Part shown: positions 8,716 to 17,661 of the stretch, one piece after another
Numbering within the stretch: the stretch's first letter is position 1
Layout: each line of letters opens with the position of its first letter
Origin: Streptomyces iconiensis
Lineage (GTDB): Bacteria; Actinomycetota; Actinomycetes; Streptomycetales; Streptomycetaceae
Length of the DNA: 64,000 bases
Reading direction: 5' to 3'
NCBI RefSeq assembly: GCF_028657195.3
Contig: NZ_JANCPR020000007.1
Location: 211,997 to 275,996, forward strand
Translations under genes and position numbers: made by a program
Notes under the pieces: generated by a model
What the model was told of the DNA's origin: nothing
The model's database searches: none
The model's input: the letters and a program-made list of their open reading frames with translations, nothing else

Positions 8716-9178
8716 GTGTGCTGCGGAAGCGCGGCGGCGGTGCAAGGCGTCGATAGGCACCTCGTCCCACCACCGGCCCTGGCACTCGCCCACCGCCGGA
8801 GACAGAGGCTGGCCGGCTTGCTGCGCCTCGACAGTTGTGTGAATCGGGGCCTCAACGCTGGAGGAGGGGGGCCCCGACTCCCATGGAAGCGGAAACCGGC
8901 GAACGTGCCAGCTCACACCCCGCTCTATACCCCCGTACGACTCGGTGTCGGCACCACCCGGCGAGCCCACGCACAGGAGGGCCTGCCCGTGTCGCACGTA
9001 CTGGTGCAGGGGCGCCACCGTCGCGCGGCGAACCGTATCCGTGTGCCCGAAGTCGGCGATGGAGGCAACGGCGTGGGCTCGGGTAGGCCAGGCGGTTTTC
9101 ACTGCCAACGGCCGGAAGTCCGGGGACGGGCTTCGTTCGACACCCGCCCCCGGACACGGCGCGTACTCCCGACAAGGG
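8716..9178. other. Gene-poor stretch with no convincing coding region
   Basis: About 460 bp between the small frame and the tautomerase gene. Frames on both strands are open but low in protein character and show no recognisable motif, RBS or terminator. No repeat or transposase signature was seen. It may be decayed sequence. Confidence 0.4.
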
Positions 9179-9394
9179 TCAAGCGTCGGGTGATTGCTCA
9201 AGCATGGCGAGGGTCAGGACGTTGCCGCCGATGCCCCAGCCGCCGTCGGGGACCTCTTCGACGAGGACCATGGTGTTGGCGCGGGCCCGTTCTCCGTAGA
9301 TGTCGACGTACAGCTCGGTGGCGCGGGTGACGATCTCCTCCTTCTGCTTCTCGTCGAGGCTGCCTGCGGGGACCTTGAAGTTGGCGAAGGGCAT
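9179..9394 (-). CDS. 4-oxalocrotonate tautomerase family protein
   Basis: A 71-residue protein starting Met-Pro-Phe, so removal of Met exposes the catalytic N-terminal Pro1 of the tautomerase superfamily. The length and the beta-alpha-beta pattern fit a hexameric 4-OT subunit. The substrate is not predictable. It lies 74 bp downstream of the SDR gene on the same strand, with GAGAGA as RBS, and is probably cotranscribed with it. Confidence 0.85.
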   Translation of the reverse strand: MPFANFKVPAGSLDEKQKEEIVTRATELYVDIYGERARANTMVLVEEVPDGGWGIGGNVLTLAMLEQSPDA

Positions 9395-9468
9395 GGTGTC
9401 TCTCTATTCGTGAGGAGTTACAGGAGAAGTGGCCGCAGTAAGCGGGTTGTTCGGGCCGTTCGGGGCGG

Positions 9469-10251
9469 TCAGATGATGCCGCCGTTGGCGCGGAGAACCT
9501 GGCCGTTGACCCAGTGGCCGGCGGGTGAGGCGAGGAAGGCGACGACATCGGCGATGTCGGCGGGGGTGCCGAGCCGTTCCAGTGGGGGCTGGGCTGCCAG
9601 GCGGGCGATGGTCTCCTCGTCCTTGCCTTCGAGGAACAGATCGGTGCCCGTCGGCCCCGGCGCCACGGTGTTGACGGTGACGTTCCGGCCCCGCAGCTCA
9701 CGCGCGAGGATCATGGTGAGAGCCTCGACGGCACCCTTGCTGGCTGCGTAGGCGCCGTAGCTGGGGAAAGCCAGGCCCACCACGGAGGTGGAGAAAGTGA
9801 TCACCGCCCCACCGTCGCGGATCTTCCGCGCCGACTGCTGCGCGACGACGAAACTCCCGCGGATGTTCGTGCGGTGGACCGCGTCCAGTTCCGTCAGGTC
9901 GAGGTCGGCGACGGGGGACAGATACATGCGGCCGGCCGCATGGACGACGACATCGACGCCGCCGAACTCGGAAGCCGCGGCGTCGAACAGTGCGGCCACC
10001 TGCTCCTCGTCCGCGACATCGGCCTGAACGGCGAGCGCCTGGCCACCGGCGTCGGTGACGTCCTTGACGGCGCCTTCGGCCAGGTCGCGGTTGCCCGCGT
10101 AACCGGCCACGACAGCGAATCCGTCGGCGGCCAGTCTGCTCACCGCCGCGCGGCCGATACCGCGTGAGCCGCCGGTGACAACTGCGACCCGTGGCCGGTC
10201 CGCCTGGTCGCCGGGCCGGGCACGACCGGACATGGCTTCTTGATGGGGCAT
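9469..10251 (-). CDS. SDR-family NAD(P)-dependent oxidoreductase
   Basis: A 260-residue classical short-chain dehydrogenase. The Rossmann motif TGGSRGIG is near residue 27, the structural motif appears as HAAGRM, and the catalytic Ser with YAASK is near residues 160-177. The start at ATG 10251 has a strong GAGGAGGAA RBS. The frame remains open upstream but that part is non-coding in character. It is transcribed divergently from an MmyB-like regulator, a pairing common in Streptomyces, and followed by the tautomerase. The substrate is unknown. Confidence 0.9.
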   Translation of the reverse strand: MPHQEAMSGRARPGDQADRPRVAVVTGGSRGIGRAAVSRLAADGFAVVAGYAGNRDLAEGAVKDVTDAGGQALAVQADVADEEQVAALFDAAASEFGGVDVVVHAAGRMYLSPVADLDLTELDAVHRTNIRGSFVVAQQSARKIRDGGAVITFSTSVVGLAFPSYGAYAASKGAVEALTMILARELRGRNVTVNTVAPGPTGTDLFLEGKDEETIARLAAQPPLERLGTPADIADVVAFLASPAGHWVNGQVLRANGGII

Positions 10252-10598
10252 GGTTCCTCCTCGGATGCGGGATGCGGGATGCGGATGGACAGGGACGAGG
10301 GGCGAAGGGTGGGGGACGAGGGACACCGAATATCGGATCCGGGATACGTGTCCTCGGATTCCGTATACGAAGTACCGGATACGACCCCACATCGCTCGCG
10401 CCGCGGAGCACGTGGCGCGTCGTCGACGTCGACGGGCAGCGATCACGCCGGCAGCGCTGCCGGCGACGGCAGCGACGACGTTGACGGCGCCGCCGCCCCG
10501 CTCGCCTCTCCAAGATGACCCGGGGTCTCCACGCCAGCCAGGGCTGTCCCTACCCGGGGGTTGCCGGCCCCTGGCTCCTGGCGCCCATGCGAGTGACC
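10252..10598. promoter_or_regulatory. Divergent intergenic region with tandem heptamers and short palindromes
   Basis: The 347-bp gap between the SDR gene and its regulator. Near the SDR start GGATGCG is repeated three times in tandem (10263-10283). Further on, several GGATACG/CGGATAC-like words cluster around a perfect CGTATACG palindrome (10362-10369). These are candidate binding sites for the adjacent regulator. No gene is convincing in the gap. Confidence 0.45.
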
Positions 10599-11525
10599 AT
10601 GGGGAACGTGAACCATTCCGAGCTCGCCGCGTTCCTGAAGTCCCGACGCGACCGCATCCGCCCGTCCGACGTCGGCCTGCCCGCAGGCCCACGGCGCCGG
10701 GTGCCTGGGCTGCGGCGCGAGGAGGTCTCTCATCTGGCGGGCCTGTCGGCCGACTACTACACCGAGCTGGAACGCGGTCGCGGCGCCCAGCCCTCGGCGC
10801 AGGTGCTGGCCGCGCTGGCCCGGGCGCTCCGTCTGGACGGCGACGAGCGCGACCACCTGTTCCATCTCGCGGACCGGCGCGTGCCCCCGGCGGCACACGG
10901 CCCGACCGCGCACGTCCAGCCGGGCCTGTTCGGCCTGCTGGACCAGCTGACCGGCACGCCGGCCCAGGTCATCACCGACCTGCACGAAATCCTCGTCCAG
11001 AATCCGCTGGCCGCTGCGCTCGTCGGGCCGCCCCATGCGGTGCGCGGCCCCGAGGCGAGCTTCGTCCACCGCTGGTTCACCGACCCGGCCTCCCGCGCCC
11101 TCTACCCGGTCGAGGACCACCCCCATCACTCGCGGGTCTTCGTCGCGGACCTCCAGGCCGTGGCCGCCCGGCGCGGCGGTGATCCCGAGGTGAGCCGGAT
11201 GGTGGCCGGGCTGCGGCGGCGCAGCCAGGAGTTCGCCGACCTGTGGGACACCCGCGATGTCGCCCTCCGGAGGAGCGACCGCAAGCGCATCGTGCATGCC
11301 ACGCTGGGCGTCATCGAACTGGACTGCCACAGCCTGTTCAGCGAGGACGGGCGCCAGCGCCTGCTGTGGTTCAGCGCCCCGCCCGGTACCGAGGGCGCCG
11401 CCCAGCTCGAACTGCTCTCCGTCATCGGTACCCAGGACATGTCACCCGGCGCCGACCGGGCCGGTGCCGCCGCCGGTGAACGCACCGACCCGGACCGGAT
11501 GTCCCACCCCTCGGGGACTGACTGA
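10599..11525 (+). CDS. XRE-family regulator with MmyB-like ligand-binding domain
   Basis: An N-terminal helix-turn-helix carries the hallmark RVPGLRREEVSHLAGLS ... YYTELERGR, followed by the MmyB-type PAS-like domain, where FVHRWFTDPASRALYP is typical. Such proteins usually control a divergent oxidoreductase gene, here the SDR. The start is uncertain: ATG 10599 is used, but GTG 10608 follows GGGGAAC and would give the usual N-terminus (NHSELAAFLKSRR). A further ATG lies at 10587. Confidence 0.85.
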   Translation: MGNVNHSELAAFLKSRRDRIRPSDVGLPAGPRRRVPGLRREEVSHLAGLSADYYTELERGRGAQPSAQVLAALARALRLDGDERDHLFHLADRRVPPAAHGPTAHVQPGLFGLLDQLTGTPAQVITDLHEILVQNPLAAALVGPPHAVRGPEASFVHRWFTDPASRALYPVEDHPHHSRVFVADLQAVAARRGGDPEVSRMVAGLRRRSQEFADLWDTRDVALRRSDRKRIVHATLGVIELDCHSLFSEDGRQRLLWFSAPPGTEGAAQLELLSVIGTQDMSPGADRAGAAAGERTDPDRMSHPSGTD

Positions 11526-11618
11526 CCATTCAGGGACAGCCCTCTGAGGGACCGGACCTCTCAGGGACCCGCCTCCCAGGGACCCGCCCCCCACGGCACC
11601 CCGAGACCGAGTGACCTC

Positions 11619-12860
11619 TCAGGACCTGACTGACCCCGCGGAGGCGGCAGCCCCCATCGTCTCGTCCAGCCAGTCGTATACGCGCGCGAAGGCCAGGCGC
11701 TGGGCCCCGGCCTGGCAGTGCGCCGCTGCTCCCTGCTCGGCGGTGAACTCCAGCAGCTTCTTGGGGCAGTTGAGGTGCGCGTAGAGCAGTTCGGGCTGGC
11801 CGGCGAAGAAGCCGTCGTCGGCGCCGGCGCAGACCAGGGTCGGGCAGGTGATCTTCTCGGCTATGCCCTCGCGCACGTGGTAGTCGAGGTAGGCGGCGCC
11901 GAAAGCCCGCGGGGACTCGGCGCCCATGACGTACATGCCCTGCTGCATGGCCCACCGCACCATGGGGCTGGCAGCCATGGCCTCCTCAAGTACGGCGTCC
12001 AGCTCGGGGTCGTGGTCGGCGCGCAGTCGCCGTTCGGCCTCGGCCCGGTCACCGGGGACGGGGGAGGTGGTGATGGTGCCCAGGTCGTAGATGCCGTCGA
12101 AGGCGATGAGGGCGGCGACGCGGTGGTCGAAGGCCGCTGCGCGCGGTGCCAGTACGCCGCCCATGCTGTTGCCGAGCAGGGCGATCCGGGCCGGGTCCAC
12201 TTCGGGAAGGGTCAGCGCGTGGTCGAGTACGGGGCCGACGACCGACTCCCAGTCGGGGCGGAACAGCAGGCCCTGGTGGTGGCGCGTGCCCGGCTGGCCG
12301 GGTCCGTCGAAGGACAGGACGTTGTAGCCGCGCTCGACCGCCGCGGCTGCGCCGACGAAGTGCATCTCCTCTGCCGAGCCGTCGAACCCGTTGAACATGA
12401 CCACCGTCGGGCGCGGGGTGCCCGAATCGTCGACCCGGTAGAGGTAGCCGGGGAGGGTGGTGTTCTCGTACGGGATCGCGATCGGCTCGATGGGCGGTGT
12501 GAACAGCCCCGCTGCCTCGCGGAAGCAGGCGACGGAGGCGTCGTAGGCGTGCAGGATGCGGGGGTCGGTGGCGTCGCCGTGCAGGAAGAACTCGGCGTTG
12601 CGGTAGTAGTTCGAGGCACGCAGGAAGGCGTCCCTGGCGCTGATCCGGTGCCCGTGGGTCAGGGCCGTACGCCCCTCGTCGGCCACCCGGTCGGCTGTGG
12701 CCAGCCACTCGTCGTGCCAGCTGTCGTAGTCCCCCGCCTTGATGCGCTGGGTGGTCACCACGGTCTCGCCGAAGTCGGCGCCTCCGTAGGTGATGTGTCC
12801 GAAGGTCCGCAGTGTCTCGAACCAGAACTGGGGGTCGTCGGGGAAGAAAACGGGCTCCAT
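11619..12860 (-). CDS. Alpha/beta hydrolase with helical N-terminal cap
   Basis: A 413-residue hydrolase. The first ~140 residues form a helical domain like that of the 2,6-dihydropseudooxynicotine hydrolase/FrsA-like group. The alpha/beta core carries the oxyanion segment FNGFDGSAEEM, nucleophile Ser in GNSMGG, an acid in CAGADDGF and a late His in AAAHC. ATG 12860 has AGGAGT 5-6 nt upstream; the GTG two codons earlier would be too close to it. It is divergent from a TetR regulator across a 103-bp gap with inverted repeats. It may cleave C-C or ester bonds; the substrate is unknown. Confidence 0.85.
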   Translation of the reverse strand: MEPVFFPDDPQFWFETLRTFGHITYGGADFGETVVTTQRIKAGDYDSWHDEWLATADRVADEGRTALTHGHRISARDAFLRASNYYRNAEFFLHGDATDPRILHAYDASVACFREAAGLFTPPIEPIAIPYENTTLPGYLYRVDDSGTPRPTVVMFNGFDGSAEEMHFVGAAAAVERGYNVLSFDGPGQPGTRHHQGLLFRPDWESVVGPVLDHALTLPEVDPARIALLGNSMGGVLAPRAAAFDHRVAALIAFDGIYDLGTITTSPVPGDRAEAERRLRADHDPELDAVLEEAMAASPMVRWAMQQGMYVMGAESPRAFGAAYLDYHVREGIAEKITCPTLVCAGADDGFFAGQPELLYAHLNCPKKLLEFTAEQGAAAHCQAGAQRLAFARVYDWLDETMGAAASAGSVRS

Positions 12861-12886
12861 GGTCACTCCTAAAGCAGCTCAGATCT

Positions 12887-12929
12887 GCGTTTACGTGGGG
12901 AACGGTAAACCGGTGGGAACGGCAAACGC
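12887..12929. promoter_or_regulatory. Candidate TetR operator between hydrolase and tetR
   Basis: GTTTAC (12889-12894) and GTAAAC (12905-12910) form one inverted repeat, and GCGTTT (12887-12892) pairs with AAACGC (12924-12929). They occupy the short divergent region, where a dimer could block both promoters. Only the symmetry supports this. Confidence 0.5.
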
Positions 12930-12963
12930 AAGTCTGGACTGCGTTAAGAGGTAGGGTGGGGGC

Positions 12964-13557
12964 ATGAAGGAAGAGCAAGAGCGGGCCCGCAGGCCGGGCG
13001 GTCGCAGCGCCCGTGTCAGAACGGCCGTACACCAGGCCGTATCCGCACTGGTCGCCGAGCGCGGATACGGAAACTTCACCGTCGGCGACGTCGCGGCTCG
13101 TGCGGGTGTGGCCGATACGAGCATCTACCGCCGCTGGGGCACCCTCGAAGCCCTGACCAAGGATGTGGCTCTCGCCGGGTTGACCGCGCAGTCCCCGATC
13201 CCCGACACCGGAAGCCTGGAGGGCGACCTGCGTGCCTACGCGGCCCATGTCGCCCGTGACATCACGGGACCCGAAGGCCCCGCGGTGCTGCGCCTGGTCA
13301 TCGCCCTGTCCACGGCCGGCGAGGACGGCATGCGGGCGCGCGACGACTTCCTCGCCGAGCGCACACGCCAGATGGAGGTCATGCTCGACCGGGCCCGCGC
13401 CCGGGACGAACCAACGCCTGATGTGCTGGCCGTGGTCGACCACGTACTGGCTCCGATGTACATCCGCTCCCTGTTCGGAGCCGAGTCCCTCACCCCCGGC
13501 TACGTCGACGACCTGGTCGACCACGTGCTGCGCACCCTCACCGGGCCCCGCGCGTAA
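12964..13557 (+). CDS. TetR/AcrR-family regulator
   Basis: A 197-residue regulator with an N-terminal helix-turn-helix (FTVGDVAARAGVADTSIYRRWG) and a C-terminal ligand domain of the TetR_C type. A -10-like TAGGGT (12952-12957) ends 6 nt before the ATG, so the mRNA may be leaderless, although the G-rich run could also act as an RBS. It probably represses itself and the divergent hydrolase. Confidence 0.88.
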   Translation: MKEEQERARRPGGRSARVRTAVHQAVSALVAERGYGNFTVGDVAARAGVADTSIYRRWGTLEALTKDVALAGLTAQSPIPDTGSLEGDLRAYAAHVARDITGPEGPAVLRLVIALSTAGEDGMRARDDFLAERTRQMEVMLDRARARDEPTPDVLAVVDHVLAPMYIRSLFGAESLTPGYVDDLVDHVLRTLTGPRA

Positions 13558-13591
13558 GCCAGGCACGCAGGCCGGCGGGACTCGTGGCGCG

Positions 13592-13657
13592 GATCACCGA
13601 GCCCGCGTTCGCAGATCACCGGCCCCGCGTTCGCGGATCACCGCGCCCGCGTGCACG
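13592..13657. repeat. Three tandem 22-bp repeats between convergent genes
   Basis: Units of 22 bp start with GATCACCG and continue with SCCCGCGTTCGC-like sequence at 13592-13613, 13614-13635 and 13636-13657, with a few changes per copy. They lie downstream of tetR, in a 213-bp convergent gap with no gene. The copies differ, so this is an old tandem duplication. Confidence 0.7.
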
Positions 13658-13770
13658 GGCGACAGGGCCCGCGTTCACCAGCCACCGGGGCCGCGCGGTT
13701 GCGCGGGCCCCGGGGCGTCAACGGGGGCCGTGCGTATGCGAGTTGACGGCGTACCCCGCAGCCCGGGGCG

Positions 13771-14481
13771 TCAGTTCCCCGTGATGCCGGAGGCGATCCC
13801 CCCGAGGAGAGCGGCCAGTTCGGCGGGTGCGGTCAGGAAAGCGGAGTGGCCGGCGTCGAGCCGTTCGACAGCCGAGGCGTGTCCTGACATCTGCTCCTGC
13901 AGCGCCGGCGGCATCGCCCGGTCACGGGTGCAGAGCACGTACGTGGAGGGCACGGTCCGCCACGCCGCGCGGGTCACTTGCTGCTGGAACGACCGGTTGC
14001 TCTGCCCCACGAGTTGGCCGATGGCGTCCTCGGCCTGGTCGTCGGGCAGCTCCGCGTACAACGCGACGCGGGGGTTGTCGAAGATGGACGGATGGGTGCC
14101 GGTGAGGTCTTCGTCCTCGGGTGTGGGTGCGCCGTGGATGCTGTTGAGCGACTCACCCTCGGCCGGCATGTAGGCCGAGAGGTAGACGAGATGGGCGAGG
14201 TTCCCTTGGTCCGTCGGCAGCTGCGTGGCCGGGAGGCCGGCGTAGGAGTGCGCGACGAGCACCACGGGCCCGTCCATCTGCCGCAGGTGCGCGGCTATTT
14301 CCTCCGCGTCGTCGTACATGCCGGCCGCCGGCGTGCCCTGCGGGCCCGTGCTGGGCAGCGCGACCGTGCGGGACCGGTGGCCGTTCGCGGCGAGGAGGTC
14401 CCGCAGGGCGTTCCAGCACGTGGGCCGGTGCCAGGCGCCGTGGACGAGGAGGAACGAAGCGCGTGCTGCGGGGCTGGACAT
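13771..14481 (-). CDS. Alpha/beta hydrolase, EstC/salicylate-esterase-like
   Basis: A 236-residue hydrolase opening with FLLVHGAWH (oxyanion HG). Nucleophile Ser lies in VAHSYAG, the acid is probably in TRDRAMP and the catalytic His in DAGHSAF. ATG 14481 has GGAG about 8 nt upstream; the longer frame to 14580 would overlap the transporter's stop. It follows the MFS gene on the same strand by 95 bp and is probably cotranscribed. The substrate is unknown. Confidence 0.85.
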   Translation of the reverse strand: MSSPAARASFLLVHGAWHRPTCWNALRDLLAANGHRSRTVALPSTGPQGTPAAGMYDDAEEIAAHLRQMDGPVVLVAHSYAGLPATQLPTDQGNLAHLVYLSAYMPAEGESLNSIHGAPTPEDEDLTGTHPSIFDNPRVALYAELPDDQAEDAIGQLVGQSNRSFQQQVTRAAWRTVPSTYVLCTRDRAMPPALQEQMSGHASAVERLDAGHSAFLTAPAELAALLGGIASGITGN

Positions 14482-14576
14482 GGTGCGGCTCCAGGGGGTG
14501 ACGAAGCGGACGGTGACGCGGGACGGGGGCGCTGCGGTGCGCGGGCCACGCAGCACTTGCCCCCGTACCGGCCGGT

Positions 14577-16172
14577 TCACGCGGTCGAGGACACCGGTTC
14601 CTGCGGGGTGGGCGCCGACGAGGGTGCCTTGCCCTCGCCCCCGGGTGTGCCCCCGGCTGCCGGCTGCTTGGGCGGACGTACCAGTACCAGGACGAGCAGC
14701 CCGCCGAGCGCCGCCGCGAGGGCCGACAGCAGGAAGACGAGGTCGAGACCCGCGGCGAACGCCTGGTGCACCGCATGGCGTGCCTCGTCGCGGTGCGCGA
14801 GCGGTGCCGCTTCCGTCAACTGCCGTGCCTGGCCGGCCGCCAGCGCGGAAGCGCCGCCTTCGGGGTCAGGCACCGTTCCCGACGCGGCGAGCGCGGTGGC
14901 CGTCCGGTCGGTGAAGACGGCGCCGAGTACGGCGATCGCCAGGGTCATGCCCAGCTGACGGAAGGTGTTGACCGCTCCGCCCGCCATCCCGGCGCGCTGC
15001 GGCGGCACGGTGGCCGTGGCGGCCGAGACGAGTACGGGCGTGGCCAGGCCCACACCGATCCCGGCGACCACCAGGCCCAGCGCGAGCGATGCCCGTCCCG
15101 CTTCGGCCGTCATCGCCGCGCGCAGCAACAGCATTCCGGCCGCGACGAACAGGAGCCCGATGCCGATCGGCAGGCGCGGCGCCAGCCGCTGGATGTGCCG
15201 CCCCGCCAGGGCGGCCACGAGGAACGAGGCACCGGCCAACGGTGCCAGGGCGAGACCGGCGGCGACAGGGCCGAGGTCCAGCACGGACTGGAGCCACAGC
15301 GAGACCAGCACGAGGCTGCCGAAGGCGCCGCCCTGGAGCAGCAGCGCACCACTCATCAGACCGGCGAACGACGGGCGCCGCAGCAGCGCCAGATCCAGCA
15401 TCGGGCTGCCGCCGCGCCGCGCCGTACGGTGCTCGATCACCACGAACGCCGTGAGCGCCACAACGGTGACGGCGAAGGATCCCAGGATCGTCGGCGAGCC
15501 CCAGCCCGCCTCCCCGCCACGGATGAGCCCGTAGGTGAGCGAGCCCGCGGCGACGGTGAACGTCGCGGCTCCTGACAGGTCGATACGGGCCGGTGCGCCG
15601 GAGCCGGCCGGGCTGCCGGGCCTGTCGGCCCGTACCACCCGCAGCGTCATGGCGGCGGCGACGGCCGCGATGGGCAGGTTGACCCAGAAGATGGCCTGCC
15701 AGCTGAGGTGTTCGGTGAGCAGGCCACCGAACAGGGGGCCGGCAGCGGCGGCGGCCCCGTTGGTGGCGCCCCAGATGCCGAAGGCGGTGCCCCGGTCCCT
15801 GCCCTGGTAGGAGGAGAGCAGCAGCGCGGGGGCCGTGGCGAACATGGCGGCGCCCCCGGCACCCTGCACCACGCGGGCCACGACCAGTACCTCGGCCGAG
15901 GGCGCCAGGCCGCACAGCAGGGAGGCCAGCGCGAATACGCCCAGGCCGTAGAGGTAGAGCCGCCGAGGGCCGAAGCGGTCGGCGAGGGAACCCGAGAGCA
16001 GCAGGAGCGCCGCGAGCGCGAGCGCGTAACCGTCGATCACCCACTGCAGCGAGGTGAAGGAGGCATGAAGGCCGTCGCCCATGCTGGGCAGCGCCACATT
16101 CACAATGGTCACGTCCACCAGCAGGATGAAGGCGCCCAGGCAGACGGCCACGAGTGGCCACCACTTACGCAT
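14577..16172 (-). CDS. MFS drug exporter, DHA2 (14-TM) family
   Basis: A 531-residue membrane protein with the DHA2 signature at its N-terminus (LVDVTIVNVALPSM, then LADRFGPRRLYL as motif A) and motif C-like GGAAMFATAPALLL. About fourteen hydrophobic spans can be counted. GGAG lies 8 nt before the ATG. It would export drugs or metabolites by proton antiport. It is divergent from an Lrp-type regulator, with the hydrolase downstream. Confidence 0.9.
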   Translation of the reverse strand: MRKWWPLVAVCLGAFILLVDVTIVNVALPSMGDGLHASFTSLQWVIDGYALALAALLLLSGSLADRFGPRRLYLYGLGVFALASLLCGLAPSAEVLVVARVVQGAGGAAMFATAPALLLSSYQGRDRGTAFGIWGATNGAAAAAGPLFGGLLTEHLSWQAIFWVNLPIAAVAAAMTLRVVRADRPGSPAGSGAPARIDLSGAATFTVAAGSLTYGLIRGGEAGWGSPTILGSFAVTVVALTAFVVIEHRTARRGGSPMLDLALLRRPSFAGLMSGALLLQGGAFGSLVLVSLWLQSVLDLGPVAAGLALAPLAGASFLVAALAGRHIQRLAPRLPIGIGLLFVAAGMLLLRAAMTAEAGRASLALGLVVAGIGVGLATPVLVSAATATVPPQRAGMAGGAVNTFRQLGMTLAIAVLGAVFTDRTATALAASGTVPDPEGGASALAAGQARQLTEAAPLAHRDEARHAVHQAFAAGLDLVFLLSALAAALGGLLVLVLVRPPKQPAAGGTPGGEGKAPSSAPTPQEPVSSTA

Positions 16173-16292
16173 GTGTGGTTCTCCGTTCGAATCGAGCGTG
16201 CTGTACGGGACCGCGACAGGAACCGGTCCCGGGCTCCGCGACCTGGACCCTGGTGAAGGACCGGTGCGGTTTCCTTGAGTGAGTCTGGATAC

Positions 16293-16314
16293 GGCTCAGG
16301 CGTTTTCCTGAGCC
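16293..16314. promoter_or_regulatory. Perfect 8-bp inverted repeat upstream of the Lrp-type gene
   Basis: GGCTCAGG (16293-16300) and CCTGAGCC (16307-16314) flank CGTTTT. The site lies in the divergent gap between the MFS pump and the Lrp-type regulator, 40 bp before the latter's start. It suits an autoregulatory operator better than a terminator, as no transcript ends here. Confidence 0.5.
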
Positions 16315-16353
16315 AGGGTGCTCCACCTGCTCGAATCCGACAGAATCAAGCCC

Positions 16354-17373
16354 ATGAAGACGTATCTCGACACCACCCCTCCTGTGTGCCGCGAGCTGTC
16401 GGAGGAGGACATGGCGCTCGTGCACGCCCTCCAGGTCAACGGGCGGGCCTCGTTCCGGGAGATCGCCGACGCCCTCGGGGTGTCCGACCAGACCGCCGCG
16501 CGCCGGTGGACGCGGCTGCGTTCAGCGGGGAAGCTGCGGGTCCTGGGCCTGACCGACGCCCTACGGCTGGGGGACTCCCTGTGGATCGTCCGCACCAGGT
16601 GCACGCCTGACGCGGCCCGCTCGCTGGGGGAGGCGATGGCACGGCGTACGGACACGACCTGGGTCAACCTCACCGCCGGCGGCACCGAGATCACCTGCTC
16701 CGTGCGGACCCGGGGTCCCGGCCAGGAGGAGGCGCTGCTGCTGCAGAAGCTGCCGCGTACACCGCAGGTGGTGGACGTGTCGGCGCACTGCGTCCTGCAC
16801 ATCTTCTTCGGCCGGGACCTCGGCCTGATCAACAAGCGCGGCCCCCTGACTCCCGCGCAGGTCGCCGAGCTGGCCTTCCCGGCCGCGCCCGGGCCGGCGG
16901 CCGACGCCGCACCCCCGATGGCGCTGGACGAGGGGGACAGGCACCTGCTCGACCTGCTGGCCAGGGACGGCAGGGCGGCCCCCGGCGAGCTGGCCGCCGC
17001 GACCGGTCTTTCCACGTCGACCGTGCGCCGCCGTATCACCGACCTCAGGACGGACGGCGTCCTGTACTTCGACGTCGAGTACCACCCGGACGTGCTGCAA
17101 CAGGAGTTCCGCGCTGCCCTGTGGCTGGAGATCGACCCCGCGCGCCTCGCCGAGGCGGGCGCCGCGCTCGCCACGCATCCCGGGGTGGCCTTCGCCGCCG
17201 CCACGACCGGTACGACCAACCTCTTCGCCAGCGTCGACGTCCCCACCGCGCAGCGCTTCTACCAGTACCTCACCGAGTCGGTCGCGGCCCTTCCCGGCCT
17301 GCGCCGCACGGCGACCGCGCCCCTGCACCGCACCCTGAAGGGCCCCGGCCCCTACCTCCCGGTCAGGACCTGA
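16354..17373 (+). CDS. Lrp/AsnC-family regulator, double-domain form
   Basis: A 339-residue protein with two Lrp-like halves. Each begins with a winged helix ([19 protein letters not shown] near residue 35 and [16 protein letters not shown] near 220) and continues with a RAM-like ligand domain. Common Lrp proteins have about 150 residues, so this is the tandem form frequent in actinomycetes. ATG 16354 is chosen for the natural N-terminus; a GTG at 16318 is in frame. It probably controls the divergent MFS pump. Confidence 0.85.
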   Translation: MKTYLDTTPPVCRELSEEDMALVHALQVNGRASFREIADALGVSDQTAARRWTRLRSAGKLRVLGLTDALRLGDSLWIVRTRCTPDAARSLGEAMARRTDTTWVNLTAGGTEITCSVRTRGPGQEEALLLQKLPRTPQVVDVSAHCVLHIFFGRDLGLINKRGPLTPAQVAELAFPAAPGPAADAAPPMALDEGDRHLLDLLARDGRAAPGELAAATGLSTSTVRRRITDLRTDGVLYFDVEYHPDVLQQEFRAALWLEIDPARLAEAGAALATHPGVAFAAATTGTTNLFASVDVPTAQRFYQYLTESVAALPGLRRTATAPLHRTLKGPGPYLPVRT

Positions 17374-17427
17374 AGCCCGCCGCCGACCGCGCGGAGTGGG
17401 GCGGTCCGCACAGGCGCGGCCAGGTTT

Positions 17428-17442
17428 TGAAAACGAATCCCA
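17428..17442 (+). promoter_or_regulatory. Weak Zur box before rpmF
   Basis: TGAAAACGAATCCCA lies 44 bp before the L32 start. Its left half matches the Zur consensus (TGAAAA) and its right half is poor. The cysteine-free L32 and the surrounding island make Zur control likely, but the site alone is weak. Confidence 0.42.
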
Positions 17443-17485
17443 CATTCATGTAGTCTCGCCGCGAACCGACACGAGGAGGACCGCC

Positions 17486-17656
17486 ATGGCCGTGCCCAAG
17501 CGGAAGATGTCCCGGAGCAACACACGGCACCGGCGTGCCCAATGGAAGGCGCAGGTGCCGCCGTTGGTGCCGGTCACGGTCGACGGCGAGACCCGCCTGA
17601 TACCGAGAAGGCTCGCGAAGGCGTACGAGCGCGGGCTGCTGGGACCGCAGAGCTGA
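17486..17656 (+). CDS. rpmF: Ribosomal protein bL32, zinc-free paralogue
   Basis: A 56-residue bL32 ([20 protein letters not shown]) without any cysteine, so it cannot form the zinc ribbon of the normal L32. Such copies replace zinc-binding ribosomal proteins during zinc starvation. GAGGAGGA precedes the ATG, and an upstream in-frame start is ignored. It is followed after 5 bp by a cobW remnant, so it once headed a small operon. Confidence 0.93.
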   Translation: MAVPKRKMSRSNTRHRRAQWKAQVPPLVPVTVDGETRLIPRRLAKAYERGLLGPQS

Positions 17657-17661
17657 GCGAC

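Noticed and set aside
8716..9178. Degenerate transposase or insertion sequence
   Set aside because: No terminal inverted repeats, target duplication or transposase motif could be seen.
10252..10896. N-terminal extension of the SDR gene by about 215 codons
   Set aside because: The ATG at 10251 has a strong RBS and starts right before the Rossmann motif; the extension overlaps the divergent regulator.
13592..13657. CRISPR array
   Set aside because: The repeats are directly adjacent without spacers and only three imperfect units exist.
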